64,000 nucleotides of DNA. Source: RBG-16-64-43 sp964353865. GTDB taxonomy: Bacteria; Chloroflexota; Anaerolineae; Anaerolineales; RBG-16-64-43. Each line of letters opens with the position of its first letter. Positions within the stretch are counted from its first letter, which is position 1. A program made the translations under genes and the position numbers. This document shows, piece after piece, positions 41,863 to 49,437 of this stretch. The notes beneath the pieces were generated by a model, which saw nothing but the letters and a program-made list of their open reading frames with translations, was not told the DNA's origin and ran no database searches. Where the stretch lies: the NCBI GenBank assembly GCA_964353865.1, contig CAYGXJ010000040.1, positions 40,639 to 104,638 on the forward strand, in the 5' to 3' direction.

Positions 41863-42691
41863 CCCCGCCAAGCTCGGCCAGCGCCTGCTGGAGCTGCGCC
41901 GGCGTGGGGACGCCGCCATGCCAGGCGGCGTCGTTCTCCATGAATGAAACGCCCTTGCCCTTCACCGTTCGGGCGATGATCATCGTCGGCCGGTCGCCGG
42001 AGGCGGCTGCCTCATCGAGCACCTCGGCGAGCTGCCGGACGTCGTGGCCGTCGGCCTCGAGCACGCGCCAACCCCATGCGGACCAACGCGCGCCGAGATG
42101 TTCCATCGGCATGATCTCGCTGACTGGTCCGTCGAGCTGCACGCCGTTGTTGTCGACGATGCCGATCAGGTTGCCCAAGCCGTACTTGGCGGCGACGGCC
42201 GCGCCCTCCCACACGATGCCGCCCTGGCACTCCCCATCGCCGAGTAGGACAACCGTGCGGTAGTCGGCGTCGCGCAATCGTGCGGCAAGGGCGAGGCCGG
42301 CGCCGATCGCCACGCCGTGCCCGAGCAGCCCGCTGGTCATGTCGACGCCAGGCGTCTTCAGCCGATCCGGGTGTGCCTGGTGCGGGCAGTCCACCTCGCC
42401 CCAGCGCTCGAGCTCGACCAAGGGGAAGAAACCGCGCAGCGCCAGGGCGGCGTAGAGCGCGGCTGAGGCGTGACCCTTGCTGAGCACGAAGCGATCTCGA
42501 GCCTCCCACATTGGGTTCGCCGGGTCGATCCTCAGGAAGTGGAAGTAGAGCACTGCCAGGATCTCCGCCGCCGAGAGCGCCCCGCCGATGTGGCCAGCCC
42601 CTCGGCGGGTGATCAGACGCAGGCTCTCGACCCGAAGGCGCCGGGCGATCTCGTAGAGGTTGGCGACGTGGTCGGCCGTGAGTGGCGGCAT
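41855..42691 (-). CDS. Transketolase N-terminal (TPP-binding) subunit
   Basis: A 278-residue subunit: RRGAGHIGGALSAAEILAVLYFHFL, RDRFVLSKGHASAALYAALA, PDRLKTPGVDMTSGLLGHGV and the TPP/Mg motif GDGECQGGIVWEGAAVAAKYGLGNLIGIVDNN (about residues 150-181). GAGGA 7 bases upstream of ATG 42691 supports the start; the much longer open frame upstream is the antisense-frame shadow of the TPP gene. Nine bases behind the IolD-like gene. With the C-subunit it should move a two-carbon unit between sugars. Confidence 0.9.
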   Translation of the reverse strand: MPPLTADHVANLYEIARRLRVESLRLITRRGAGHIGGALSAAEILAVLYFHFLRIDPANPMWEARDRFVLSKGHASAALYAALALRGFFPLVELERWGEVDCPHQAHPDRLKTPGVDMTSGLLGHGVAIGAGLALAARLRDADYRTVVLLGDGECQGGIVWEGAAVAAKYGLGNLIGIVDNNGVQLDGPVSEIMPMEHLGARWSAWGWRVLEADGHDVRQLAEVLDEAAASGDRPTMIIARTVKGKGVSFMENDAAWHGGVPTPAQLQQALAELGGDG

Positions 42692-42699
42692 CCGGATCC

Positions 42700-44589
42700 T
42701 CAAAGACCGATCTCGTGGCGGAGGGCTTGGGTCTCGTCGCACCAGTTGCCGACGTTCCAGCGACCGAAGACGCCCATGCCGCCCAGCTCGTGGGGGCCGA
42801 AGTAGACCGGCACGTGAATCAGGGACAGCCCCGGATGCCTCCCCGCCTGTTCCAGCGCGGCCTGGAGCGTATCGGGCGTGCGGCCTCCATCGAGCGCCAG
42901 CAGGCCAGGGACGGCACGGCCCCAGGCGAGGTAGTCGACGTGGACGGTGTTCCGAGTGGCGAACTCGGCGCCGTACTGCGCCTGCTGCAGACCGCTGATC
43001 GCCGCCATGCGACCGTTGTCCAGGATCAGGATGCACCCCGTCGCCCCGTGCTCCACGCCGTCTATCAGAATCTGCGGGTTCATTGTGAACGAGCCGTCGC
43101 CGGTGACTGCCAGGCCGTAGAAGGGCTGGGAAGCCGCGGCTGTGGCCAGCAGCGCCGAGACTGCGAATCCCATGTAGCTGGCGCCGGTCTCGGTGAACAA
43201 CTGATCGGGCCGCTCGACCTCGGCGATCTGGAAGCCGTTGGCCTGAACATCGCCGGCGTCGAAGAAGGCGATCGCCTCCCGCGCCTTGGCCCACGCCAGC
43301 GCGATCCGGATCGCCGCCGGTTGGGTCAGGACCGGAACGCCCCAGTAGTCGTCCTGGAGCACGGGCACCGCGGCCCGCGCCGCCTTGTGCGCCTCCCACT
43401 CGGCCTTCCTCTCGGCGCAGGTTCGCAGCCACTCCTCCTTCGTCGATGGTGGCTGGGCGCGCAGGGTTCGGTTCAGTTCGCGCAGCGTCAGGCGCAGGTC
43501 GCCGAGGAGCGGAAGGGTGCGGTTGTAGTGCAGAGCGTCGTTCAGGTCGGCGTTGAGGTTGATCACCTGTTTCACCGATGGGTACCCGGTGCGCGAGCAA
43601 TCCGACTGACAGACAGCTCGCGTGCCGACGGCGATCAGCAGGTCGGCCTGCTCCATGGCGAAGTTGCCGCACAGCGAGCCCTTCGAGCCCCCCACGCCCA
43701 GGTTCTGTGGATGTGACGAGGGAACGCATCCGGCGGCGATCGGGGTGTGGACTAGGGCCGCCCCGGAGAGCTCGAGCAGCGCCTCCAGTTCCCGGCCGGC
43801 GTGTCGGGCGCCGCCCCCGACCTTGATCATCGGCCGACGCGCCGCGTGGATCCAATGGACGGCCTGCGCGAGGTCGCCTTGCGTCAACCCGAGAGCCGCG
43901 GTGCATGCCGTCGGGAGCTCGTCCAGGTCGAACTCCGGCATCCAGGCGGCCTGCGTGTTCATCGGGAGCAGGAGGTAGAACGGCGCGGGACGGGTCGGGT
44001 GGTCGACGGCGGCGGCGCCGCGTCGGAGGGCCGTCGCCAGGGCCAGCGGCGTGTGCAGCGAATAGGCCGGCCCCATCGCCGCCGCCAAGCGCAGAAACAG
44101 CCCCTGCTCGTGCCGAGGGATCTGCTGCATATTGAAGCCCTCGTCCTCGGTCGTCTCGTCCCCGAACAGGTACCAGACCCCGAGCCCATCCGAGGCGGAG
44201 ACAAGCGAGGCCGCCAACGCCTGGAGGGCGCCGGGCCCGATCGAGGTCACGACCGCGGCCTTCTCGTCTCGCACCCAGCGCAACGCCGCGGCGGCGTGCG
44301 AAGCCTCGATCTCGCTGCGGACGGCCAGGACGCGCACCAATCCAGCCTCCTGGTAGATCCGCAGGACCTCGCCCACCTCGGTCGATCCGTGGCCGAAGAC
44401 TGCGAAGTAGTTCCGCACGCTCTGCTGCAACAGGCCGAGAACCAGGGCTTCGGAGAGCGTCAGACCGACGCGCCGGGGGATCAGACCCTGGGTGCGAGCC
44501 GCTGCCAACCCACCGGCCCGGGCGATCACCGCGGCCCGATCGATGCGCGCCTGGGCGACCATGTGCTTGGACGGAGAGACCTGGGTCAT
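42700..44589 (-). CDS. TPP-dependent enzyme of the acetolactate-synthase superfamily, IolD-like
   Basis: A 629-residue enzyme with the three TPP-enzyme domains. The start LTLSEALVLGLL...NYFAVFGHGSTEVGE resembles IolD (trihydroxycyclohexanedione hydrolase of inositol breakdown). The catalytic Glu is in VRSEIEASHAA (about residue 93), SIGPGALQALAAS follows, and the TPP motif is VTGDGSFTMNPQILIDGVEH (about 493). It differs from IolD in many places (for example SLCGNFAMEQADLLIAVGTRAVC), so the substrate need not be the same. First enzyme gene of the operon, 84 bases behind the IclR regulator. Confidence 0.78.
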   Translation of the reverse strand: MTQVSPSKHMVAQARIDRAAVIARAGGLAAARTQGLIPRRVGLTLSEALVLGLLQQSVRNYFAVFGHGSTEVGEVLRIYQEAGLVRVLAVRSEIEASHAAAALRWVRDEKAAVVTSIGPGALQALAASLVSASDGLGVWYLFGDETTEDEGFNMQQIPRHEQGLFLRLAAAMGPAYSLHTPLALATALRRGAAAVDHPTRPAPFYLLLPMNTQAAWMPEFDLDELPTACTAALGLTQGDLAQAVHWIHAARRPMIKVGGGARHAGRELEALLELSGAALVHTPIAAGCVPSSHPQNLGVGGSKGSLCGNFAMEQADLLIAVGTRAVCQSDCSRTGYPSVKQVINLNADLNDALHYNRTLPLLGDLRLTLRELNRTLRAQPPSTKEEWLRTCAERKAEWEAHKAARAAVPVLQDDYWGVPVLTQPAAIRIALAWAKAREAIAFFDAGDVQANGFQIAEVERPDQLFTETGASYMGFAVSALLATAAASQPFYGLAVTGDGSFTMNPQILIDGVEHGATGCILILDNGRMAAISGLQQAQYGAEFATRNTVHVDYLAWGRAVPGLLALDGGRTPDTLQAALEQAGRHPGLSLIHVPVYFGPHELGGMGVFGRWNVGNWCDETQALRHEIGL

Positions 44590-44673
44590 GAGGCGTCCCT
44601 CGAATGGACAGTGCCGTGCCGGAATGCGGTTTCCCGAGTTCGCCGGACCCGGTGAAGCCGACGTGAAGCGGGG

Positions 44674-45417
44674 CTAGGTTCCGGCGAACCCCATTCGTTC
44701 GGACAGCTCGCTTGCCACCTCCATGACGATGGCGGCAATGCCGGGCAGGCGTCGGTCGGTCATGCGGGTCGTCGGACCAGAGATCCCGATGGCGCCGGCG
44801 ACGTGCGAATGGTGGTCGAAGACCGGGGCGGCCAGGCAGCGCACACCCGGGTCGAACTCCTCGTCATCGACGGCATAACCCTGGTGGTGGGCGGCCGCCA
44901 GGTGCTTGGCGAGTCGGCCGTCGGCGGTGATCGTGCGCGGGGTGAAGCGTTCGAGGCGGGTAGGGATCTCCACCGCGCCGAAGGCCAACAAGGCTTTCCC
45001 CAGCGCAGTGCAGTGGAGCGGGGCGGTTTGCCCGACGTGGACGTTGACTCGTAGCGTCGCCGGCGATTCGGCCTGCCCGATGTACAGGACCTTCCCTTGC
45101 GCAGCGACGCCAAGGTGAGCGCACTCGCCGGTCCGTTCCATCAGCGCCTGCAGGTGGGGCGCGGCGGCCTCGTGCAGGGGGAGCCGGCTGAGCTGGCGAC
45201 GGCCCAGCGTCACCAGCCGCGGGCCGAGCCGGCAGCGCCGGGTGGATGGATCCTTCTCGATGTATCCGTGCCGGGCCAGCGTCGCCACCAGCCGGGAGGC
45301 GCTGGCCTTGTCGACGCCCAGCAACCCGGCCAGCTGGGTGACGCCGACATCCTCCCGGGCCTCCCCGAGGAGGTCGAGGATCTCCAACCCGCGCGCCAGC
45401 GAGCGTATCTCGGTCAT
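44674..45417 (-). CDS. IclR-family transcriptional regulator
   Basis: A 247-residue regulator: helix-turn-helix SLARGLEILDLLGEAREDVGVTQLAGLLGVDKASASRLVATLARHGYIEKD (residues 5-55), then the IclR ligand domain (CTALGKALLAFG, GYAVDDEEFDPGVRCLAAPVFD, IGISGPTTRM). ATG 45417 is chosen because candidate promoter and operator sequences lie directly upstream. First gene of the nine-gene minus-strand operon, so it probably controls the operon and itself in response to a pathway intermediate. Confidence 0.9.
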   Translation of the reverse strand: MTEIRSLARGLEILDLLGEAREDVGVTQLAGLLGVDKASASRLVATLARHGYIEKDPSTRRCRLGPRLVTLGRRQLSRLPLHEAAAPHLQALMERTGECAHLGVAAQGKVLYIGQAESPATLRVNVHVGQTAPLHCTALGKALLAFGAVEIPTRLERFTPRTITADGRLAKHLAAAHHQGYAVDDEEFDPGVRCLAAPVFDHHSHVAGAIGISGPTTRMTDRRLPGIAAIVMEVASELSERMGFAGT

Positions 45418-45422
45418 GGTCC

Positions 45423-45465
45423 TTGTTGACAAAGATACAACAACATTGCGGCGTATGCAACAACC
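45423..45465. promoter_or_regulatory. Putative IclR operator region
   Basis: Directly before the IclR start: inverted repeat TTGTTG (45423-45428) / CAACAA (45438-45443), and direct repeat ATACAACAAC (45435) / TATGCAACAAC (45454) spaced 19-20 bases, close to two helical turns. On the minus strand TTGTTG, 17 bases, TTGTAT could be the promoter. Confidence 0.5.
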
Positions 45466-45477
45466 TTGAGTTTTCGG

Positions 45478-45893
45478 TGGACGCTTATGGTGGGGCGGGC
45501 GCGGACGCCTCGGTCGAGGCGGGCCTCGCTCCGCCGGAGGATTCCGCTTGGTCCTACGATAGCATCGATCGCAAGGTCGACGGACCAAACATGATCTGCA
45601 ATGGGACCTTCATGCTCAAGAACCTCGGGCAGGAGCCGCTTTCAGCCGTCGTGCACATCGCCTGGGCCAACATAGTGCAGCAATCGCAATTCTGGCAGGT
45701 CCAGCCGCTGGGGGTAAGTGAAGTATGGACCGACCACGCCAACGAGTCCCACCTGGCACAGAACGCCTACATGCGCGTGACGCACCTGCTCATGCTTCGC
45801 AATGTGCACGAGTGCTGGTGGCTGGCCGCGAACGCGGAGCAGCCGCGGTGGGAGACGATTGCGACCCCCGTCGATCCGCTCCCGTGTCCGTGA
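45478..45893 (+). pseudogene. Decapitated paralogue of the 32.6-kb lipoprotein
   Basis: The frame from about 45504 to TGA 45891-45893 codes a protein aligning with the 32637-33176 lipoprotein: KNLGQEPLSAVVHIAWAN, HANESHLAQNAYMRVTHLL, ECWWLAANAEQPRWE, ending PLPCP. Signal peptide, lipobox and the first 35 or so codons are missing; in their place lies the IclR promoter region. Upstream in-frame TTG (45423) or other starts give no export signal. No internal stop is seen, so the loss is probably recent, or the remainder is still under some constraint. Not expected to make a working lipoprotein. Confidence 0.75.
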
Positions 45894-45961
45894 GGCCCTG
45901 CGCAGGGATAGGCGCACAATCGACTCTCTGATTGTGGATCGCCAGGCGCCGTGTCCCTCGC

Positions 45962-46190
45962 TCTGCCCCTCTCCCGTCGGGAGATGGAACCCCTCGGTTT
46001 CAAGCCGCTTGAGGGACTCTCGTTGGAAAAAACCCCGTACAAAGTGTCGTCGCGTTGCCCTGACCATGACAGAAGTCACCTGAGCGTGTAATGCATGTCC
46101 CCGATTCCCCTCCGCGGGCAACCTGCCTCCGCCCCTCCTCCTTATCCGGACCCTGCCCACGGGCGCGGATAGTACGCGCATGCACAAGAA
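45962..46190. repeat. Long direct repeat, copy B
   Basis: Aligns with 34412-34641: CTCTCCCGTCGGGAGATGGA, AACCCCTCGG, TTGAGGGACT, CATGACAGAAGTCACCTG, GCATGTCC, CCTCCGCCCCTCCTCC and ATAGTACGCGCATGCACAAG. It begins about 69 bases after the truncated lipoprotein and runs up to the promoter of the ECF operon. Confidence 0.75.
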
Positions 46191-46203
46191 GTCCGCACGC
46201 CGC

Positions 46204-46232
46204 TTGCCTTGCCTCCCCCTTTGCCGTATAGT
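46204..46232 (+). promoter_or_regulatory. Promoter of the ECF transporter operon
   Basis: TTGCCT (46204-46209), 17-base spacer, TATAGT (46227-46232), 35 bases before ATG 46268. No riboswitch-like fold was recognised in the short leader. Confidence 0.6.
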
Positions 46233-46267
46233 AACTTTTGACCCCGCCGCCCCAGGAGGCTTGCCCC

Positions 46268-46858
46268 ATGGATTCCTTCAAACGCCAGTTCAATACCGTC
46301 ACTCTGGTCATGATCCCGATCGCCATCGCGATCAATATCGCCGTCGGACAGCTCGCGCTGCTCATCAAGGTGCCGCTGTACCTCGACTCGATCGGCACCG
46401 TCCTGGTGGGCGTGCTGGCCGGACCGTGGGCCGGCGCGCTCACCGGGTTCCTCTCCAGCGTGATCTGGTCGCTGGCCGGCTGGTATACGCCTGCCATCGC
46501 TTTCGCCGGTGTGGCCGCCATCATCGGGACACTGGCCGGCGTCTTCGGACGCGCCGGCTGGCCCAACTCGTGGTGGAAGGCGATCCTGGCCGGCCTCATC
46601 ACCGGACTCACCGCGGCCATCCTCTCCGCGCCCATCGCCACCTATGTCTTCGGCGGCGTGATGGGTTCGGGCACCGATGCCATCGTCGCCATGGCGCGCT
46701 CGGTCGGGCTCGACTCGCTGGGCGCCAACATCGCCCAGGGCACGTTCTCCGACCCGATGGATAAGATGGCCTCCTACCTGCTCGTGTACCTCGTGTTGCG
46801 CGCGCTGCCCTTGCGCTTCTTGGCGCGCTTCACCAACCTGGCCCCGCGCTCGAAGTAG
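46268..46858 (+). CDS. ECF transporter substrate-binding (S) component
   Basis: A 196-residue membrane protein with 5-6 hydrophobic spans: VTLVMIPIAIAINIAVGQLAL, LYLDSIGTVLVGVLAGPWAGALTGFLSS (about residues 37-64) and AFAGVAAIIGTLAGVFGRAGW match the S-component fold, in which the substrate is held until the energising module tips it through the membrane. The GGAGG site 8 bases upstream supports ATG 46268. T and two A components follow, then a PfkB kinase, which suggests a substrate phosphorylated on entry (a vitamin or nucleoside); its identity is unknown. Confidence 0.85.
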   Translation: MDSFKRQFNTVTLVMIPIAIAINIAVGQLALLIKVPLYLDSIGTVLVGVLAGPWAGALTGFLSSVIWSLAGWYTPAIAFAGVAAIIGTLAGVFGRAGWPNSWWKAILAGLITGLTAAILSAPIATYVFGGVMGSGTDAIVAMARSVGLDSLGANIAQGTFSDPMDKMASYLLVYLVLRALPLRFLARFTNLAPRSK

Positions 46859-46883
46859 CCTGGGGCTGAACGCACTACTCCTC

Positions 46884-46915
46884 CCGGGGCGCGCAGTACT
46901 CGCGGCGCGCCCCGG
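46884..46915 (+). promoter_or_regulatory. GC hairpin between S and T genes
   Basis: 11-bp stem (CCGGGGCGCGC at 46884-46894 with GCGCGCCCCGG at 46905-46915), 10-base loop, no T-run. It may lower downstream expression or protect the S-component message so that S is made in excess over T/A. Confidence 0.5.
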
Positions 46916-46955
46916 TCCCCCCAGTGCGACACATGAACATCCGGCGCGAGCGTCG

Positions 46956-47795
46956 ATGACTGGCGAGGTACCTCCACGCCCGATGGGCCACGGCCCCGCG
47001 CGTCTGCCGCACTCGCCTGGGACGCAGCCGCCTGCGATTCCATTGCGCTCGCCCCAATCATTGCACCCGCTCACCATGCTCACCGTCAGCCTATCGGCGG
47101 TCGTCGCGGGCGCGTCCCTGCCCACCACGCCCTGGGTCCTGGCGGTGTTCGTGGGGCTGCTCGTTCCGCTCGCGGCCTGGGGTCGTCGCCTGGGCGCGTT
47201 CCTGCGCGCGTGCGCGAAAGTCATCTGGCCGTTTGCCCTCTCGCTCGTGATCATCCAGGGCTTCTTCACACCCGGGCCGAGCGTGCTCTTGCGCCTTGGG
47301 CCGTTCAATTACACGCTCGAGGGCTTGCAGGTGGCGCTGCTCTTCACCTCGCGGCTGCTCGTCGGCTTAGGCGCGGCGACGCTGCTCATGATGATCATTC
47401 GGCCGGATGCGCTGATGCGCGCGCTGGTCGAGCGCGGCCTGCCGAATCAAATCGCCTACATCATCATCACGGCGCTGCAGATCGTCCCGACCTTTCAGGC
47501 GCGGGGCCATGCCATCCTGGACGCGCAGCGCGCGCGCGGGCTCGAGACTGAGGGCACGCTGATTGTCCGCCTGCGCGCGTTTGCGCCGCTGGTTGGCCCG
47601 CTGATCCTCTCCAGCCTGATGCAAATCGAGGAGCGCGCCATCGCGCTCGAAGCGCGCGCGTTCAGTCGGCCCGGGAAACGCACGAGCTTTGTGGCACTGC
47701 GAGATTCGCGGTTGCAGTCGATCTTGCGCTGGGCGCTTATTTTGGGTGCGGTCACGCTGATTGTGGCGCGCATTCTCTCTTGGGGCCGGCGATGA
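46956..47795 (+). CDS. ecfT: ECF transporter transmembrane (T) component
   Basis: About 279 residues. SLHPLTMLTVSLSAVVAG corresponds to the family's N-terminal HxLxPxTKL segment. Later GPFNYTLEGLQVALLFTSRLLVGLGAATLLMMI, ALMRALVERGLPNQIAYIIITALQIVP, and the coupling-helix motifs DAQRARGLETEG and ALEARAFSRPGKRT (paired A-R-G/A-R-A-type motifs that grip the ATPases) are plain. The start is uncertain: ATG 46956 and 46983 are in frame, neither with a good ribosome site. The stop overlaps the first ATPase (ATGA at 47792-47795). Confidence 0.85.
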   Translation: MTGEVPPRPMGHGPARLPHSPGTQPPAIPLRSPQSLHPLTMLTVSLSAVVAGASLPTTPWVLAVFVGLLVPLAAWGRRLGAFLRACAKVIWPFALSLVIIQGFFTPGPSVLLRLGPFNYTLEGLQVALLFTSRLLVGLGAATLLMMIIRPDALMRALVERGLPNQIAYIIITALQIVPTFQARGHAILDAQRARGLETEGTLIVRLRAFAPLVGPLILSSLMQIEERAIALEARAFSRPGKRTSFVALRDSRLQSILRWALILGAVTLIVARILSWGRR

Positions 47796-48628
47796 TCGCT
47801 CTTAACGGCGTGACCTATCGCTACCCGGGCACCCAGCGCGACGCGCTGCACGCGATCGACCTCGTGGTGGGGGAGGGCGAACTGGTGGGTGTGGTCGGCG
47901 CGAACGGCGCGGGCAAATCCACGCTGTGCTACGTGCTCTCCGGATACGTCCCGCATTTCTTCAACGGCACAGTCGAGGGCAGCGTGCAGGTGGCCGGGCA
48001 CGATGTGACCCGCACGCCCATCGGCGAGCTGGCCTCGGAGATCGGTCTCGTCTTCCACAATCCGTTCAATCAGATCAGTGGCGCGCGCTATACCGTTCTC
48101 GAAGAGGTGGCCTTCGGCCTCGAGAATATGGGCCTCCCGCGCGACGAGATGCATGCGCGCGCCGAGGCCGCGCTTGCTGCCACGGGCCTCACCGATCTCG
48201 CGCAGCGCTCGCCTTTCGCCCTCTCGGGCGGCGAGCAGCAACGCCTGGCCATCGCCGCGATCATGGCCATGCAGCCGCGCGTGCTCGTGTGCGACGAGCC
48301 GACCTCGCAGCTCGACCCGGCCGGCACGCGCGCGGCCTTCGAGGTATTGCGCGGCCTGGCGCGCCAGGGCGGCACGACGATCGTCCTTACGGAGCACAAG
48401 CTGGGCTGGCTGGCCGCGTTCGCGGACCGCCTGCTCGTGCTGCATGAAGGCGCGCTCGTTGCCGATGGTCCGCCGCGCCAGGTGCTCGCTTCGGCGATCG
48501 ACCACGCGTGGGGCGTGGGTGCGACCAAGTACGCCCGCGCCGCTCAGGAGCTTCTCGCGCGTGGTCTCATTCCGTCGCAGTCCCGCCTCCCGGTGACACT
48601 CGAGCAGGCCGTGGAGACCCTGCGGTGA
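47792..48628 (+). CDS. ECF transporter ATPase 1
   Basis: A 278-residue CbiO-like ATPase: Walker A GANGAGKSTL (about residues 37-46), Q-loop HNPFNQISG, a full signature LSGGEQQRLAIA (about 142), Walker B VCDEPTSQLDP, and the switch His in LTEHKLGW. Overlaps ecfT by 4 bases and the second ATPase by 4 bases (GTGA at 48625-48628). It powers the importer as a heterodimer with ATPase 2. Confidence 0.92.
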   Translation: MIALNGVTYRYPGTQRDALHAIDLVVGEGELVGVVGANGAGKSTLCYVLSGYVPHFFNGTVEGSVQVAGHDVTRTPIGELASEIGLVFHNPFNQISGARYTVLEEVAFGLENMGLPRDEMHARAEAALAATGLTDLAQRSPFALSGGEQQRLAIAAIMAMQPRVLVCDEPTSQLDPAGTRAAFEVLRGLARQGGTTIVLTEHKLGWLAAFADRLLVLHEGALVADGPPRQVLASAIDHAWGVGATKYARAAQELLARGLIPSQSRLPVTLEQAVETLR

Positions 48629-49437
48629 CGATCATCGTTCGCGACGCGGCATACGAATACACCTCCGGCGTGCGCGCGCTCGGCGGCGTGAGCCTGACCA
48701 TCGCCTCGGGCGAGGCCGTGGCGCTGGTGGGCGAGAACGGCGCGGGCAAGACGACGCTCGCCAAGCTCCTCAACGGGCTTTTGCGCCCGAGCCAGGGCAG
48801 CGTCGAGGTGGAGGGCTACGACACGCGCACGCGCACCACGGCCCAGCTCTCGCGGCAGGTGGGCTTCGTGTTCCAGAACCCGGATGACCAGTTGTTCGCG
48901 CGAACGGTGCAGGCGGAGGTTGCCTTTGGCCCGCGCAACCAGCGCCTGACCGAGGCCGAGATCGAGGCGCGTGTGGCGGTCGCGCTTGCGGAGGTGGGTC
49001 TCACGGACGAAGCGGAGCGCCACCCGTATGACCTGGCGGTGCCCGAGCGCAAGATGGTGGCGCTCGCCGCGGCGCTTGCGATGCACACACCGGTACTCGT
49101 CCTGGATGAGCCGACCATCGGCCAGGATGCGCAGGGCGTCGAGCGATTGGGCGCGCTCGTCGACCGGCTGCATGCCGAAGGGCGTACACTCATCACGATC
49201 ACGCACGACCTCGACTTCTGCCTGGCGCATTTCGAGCGCGTGGTGGTCATGGCCGGCGGTAAGATTCTTGCGGACGGCTTAGCTGCGGATGTGCTGAGCC
49301 AAACCGAACTCCTGGCGCAGGCGCAGGTCGAGCCGCCGCAGCTCATTCAGCTTGCGCAAGCGCTGGGATGGAGCGAGGCGCCGCGCTCGGTTGCCGAATT
49401 CGCCGACATCTATGCTGAAAGGAAGGCACGGTCATGA
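48625..49437 (+). CDS. ECF transporter ATPase 2 with degenerate signature
   Basis: A 270-residue ATPase: Walker A GENGAGKTTL (about residues 32-41), Q-loop QNPDDQLFA, Walker B LVLDEPTIGQD, switch His ITHDLDF. Where LSGGQ is expected it reads DLAVPERKMVALAAAL (about 134), so one of the two composite ATP sites in the heterodimer is probably weak. Start GTG 48625 overlaps the previous stop. The stop overlaps the kinase start (ATGA). Confidence 0.9.
   Translation: MTIIVRDAAYEYTSGVRALGGVSLTIASGEAVALVGENGAGKTTLAKLLNGLLRPSQGSVEVEGYDTRTRTTAQLSRQVGFVFQNPDDQLFARTVQAEVAFGPRNQRLTEAEIEARVAVALAEVGLTDEAERHPYDLAVPERKMVALAAALAMHTPVLVLDEPTIGQDAQGVERLGALVDRLHAEGRTLITITHDLDFCLAHFERVVVMAGGKILADGLAADVLSQTELLAQAQVEPPQLIQLAQALGWSEAPRSVAEFADIYAERKARS

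Noticed and set aside
42692..43906. Upstream extension of the transketolase N-subunit frame
   Set aside because: Arg/Pro-rich shadow of the IolD-like gene; ATG 42691 has GAGGA at the right spacing.
42700..44589. Sulfoacetaldehyde acetyltransferase (Xsc) identity for the TPP enzyme
   Set aside because: Considered because of a possible sulfosugar pathway, but the FAVFGHG and SIGPGA blocks fit IolD-like proteins better and no phosphotransacetylase gene is nearby.
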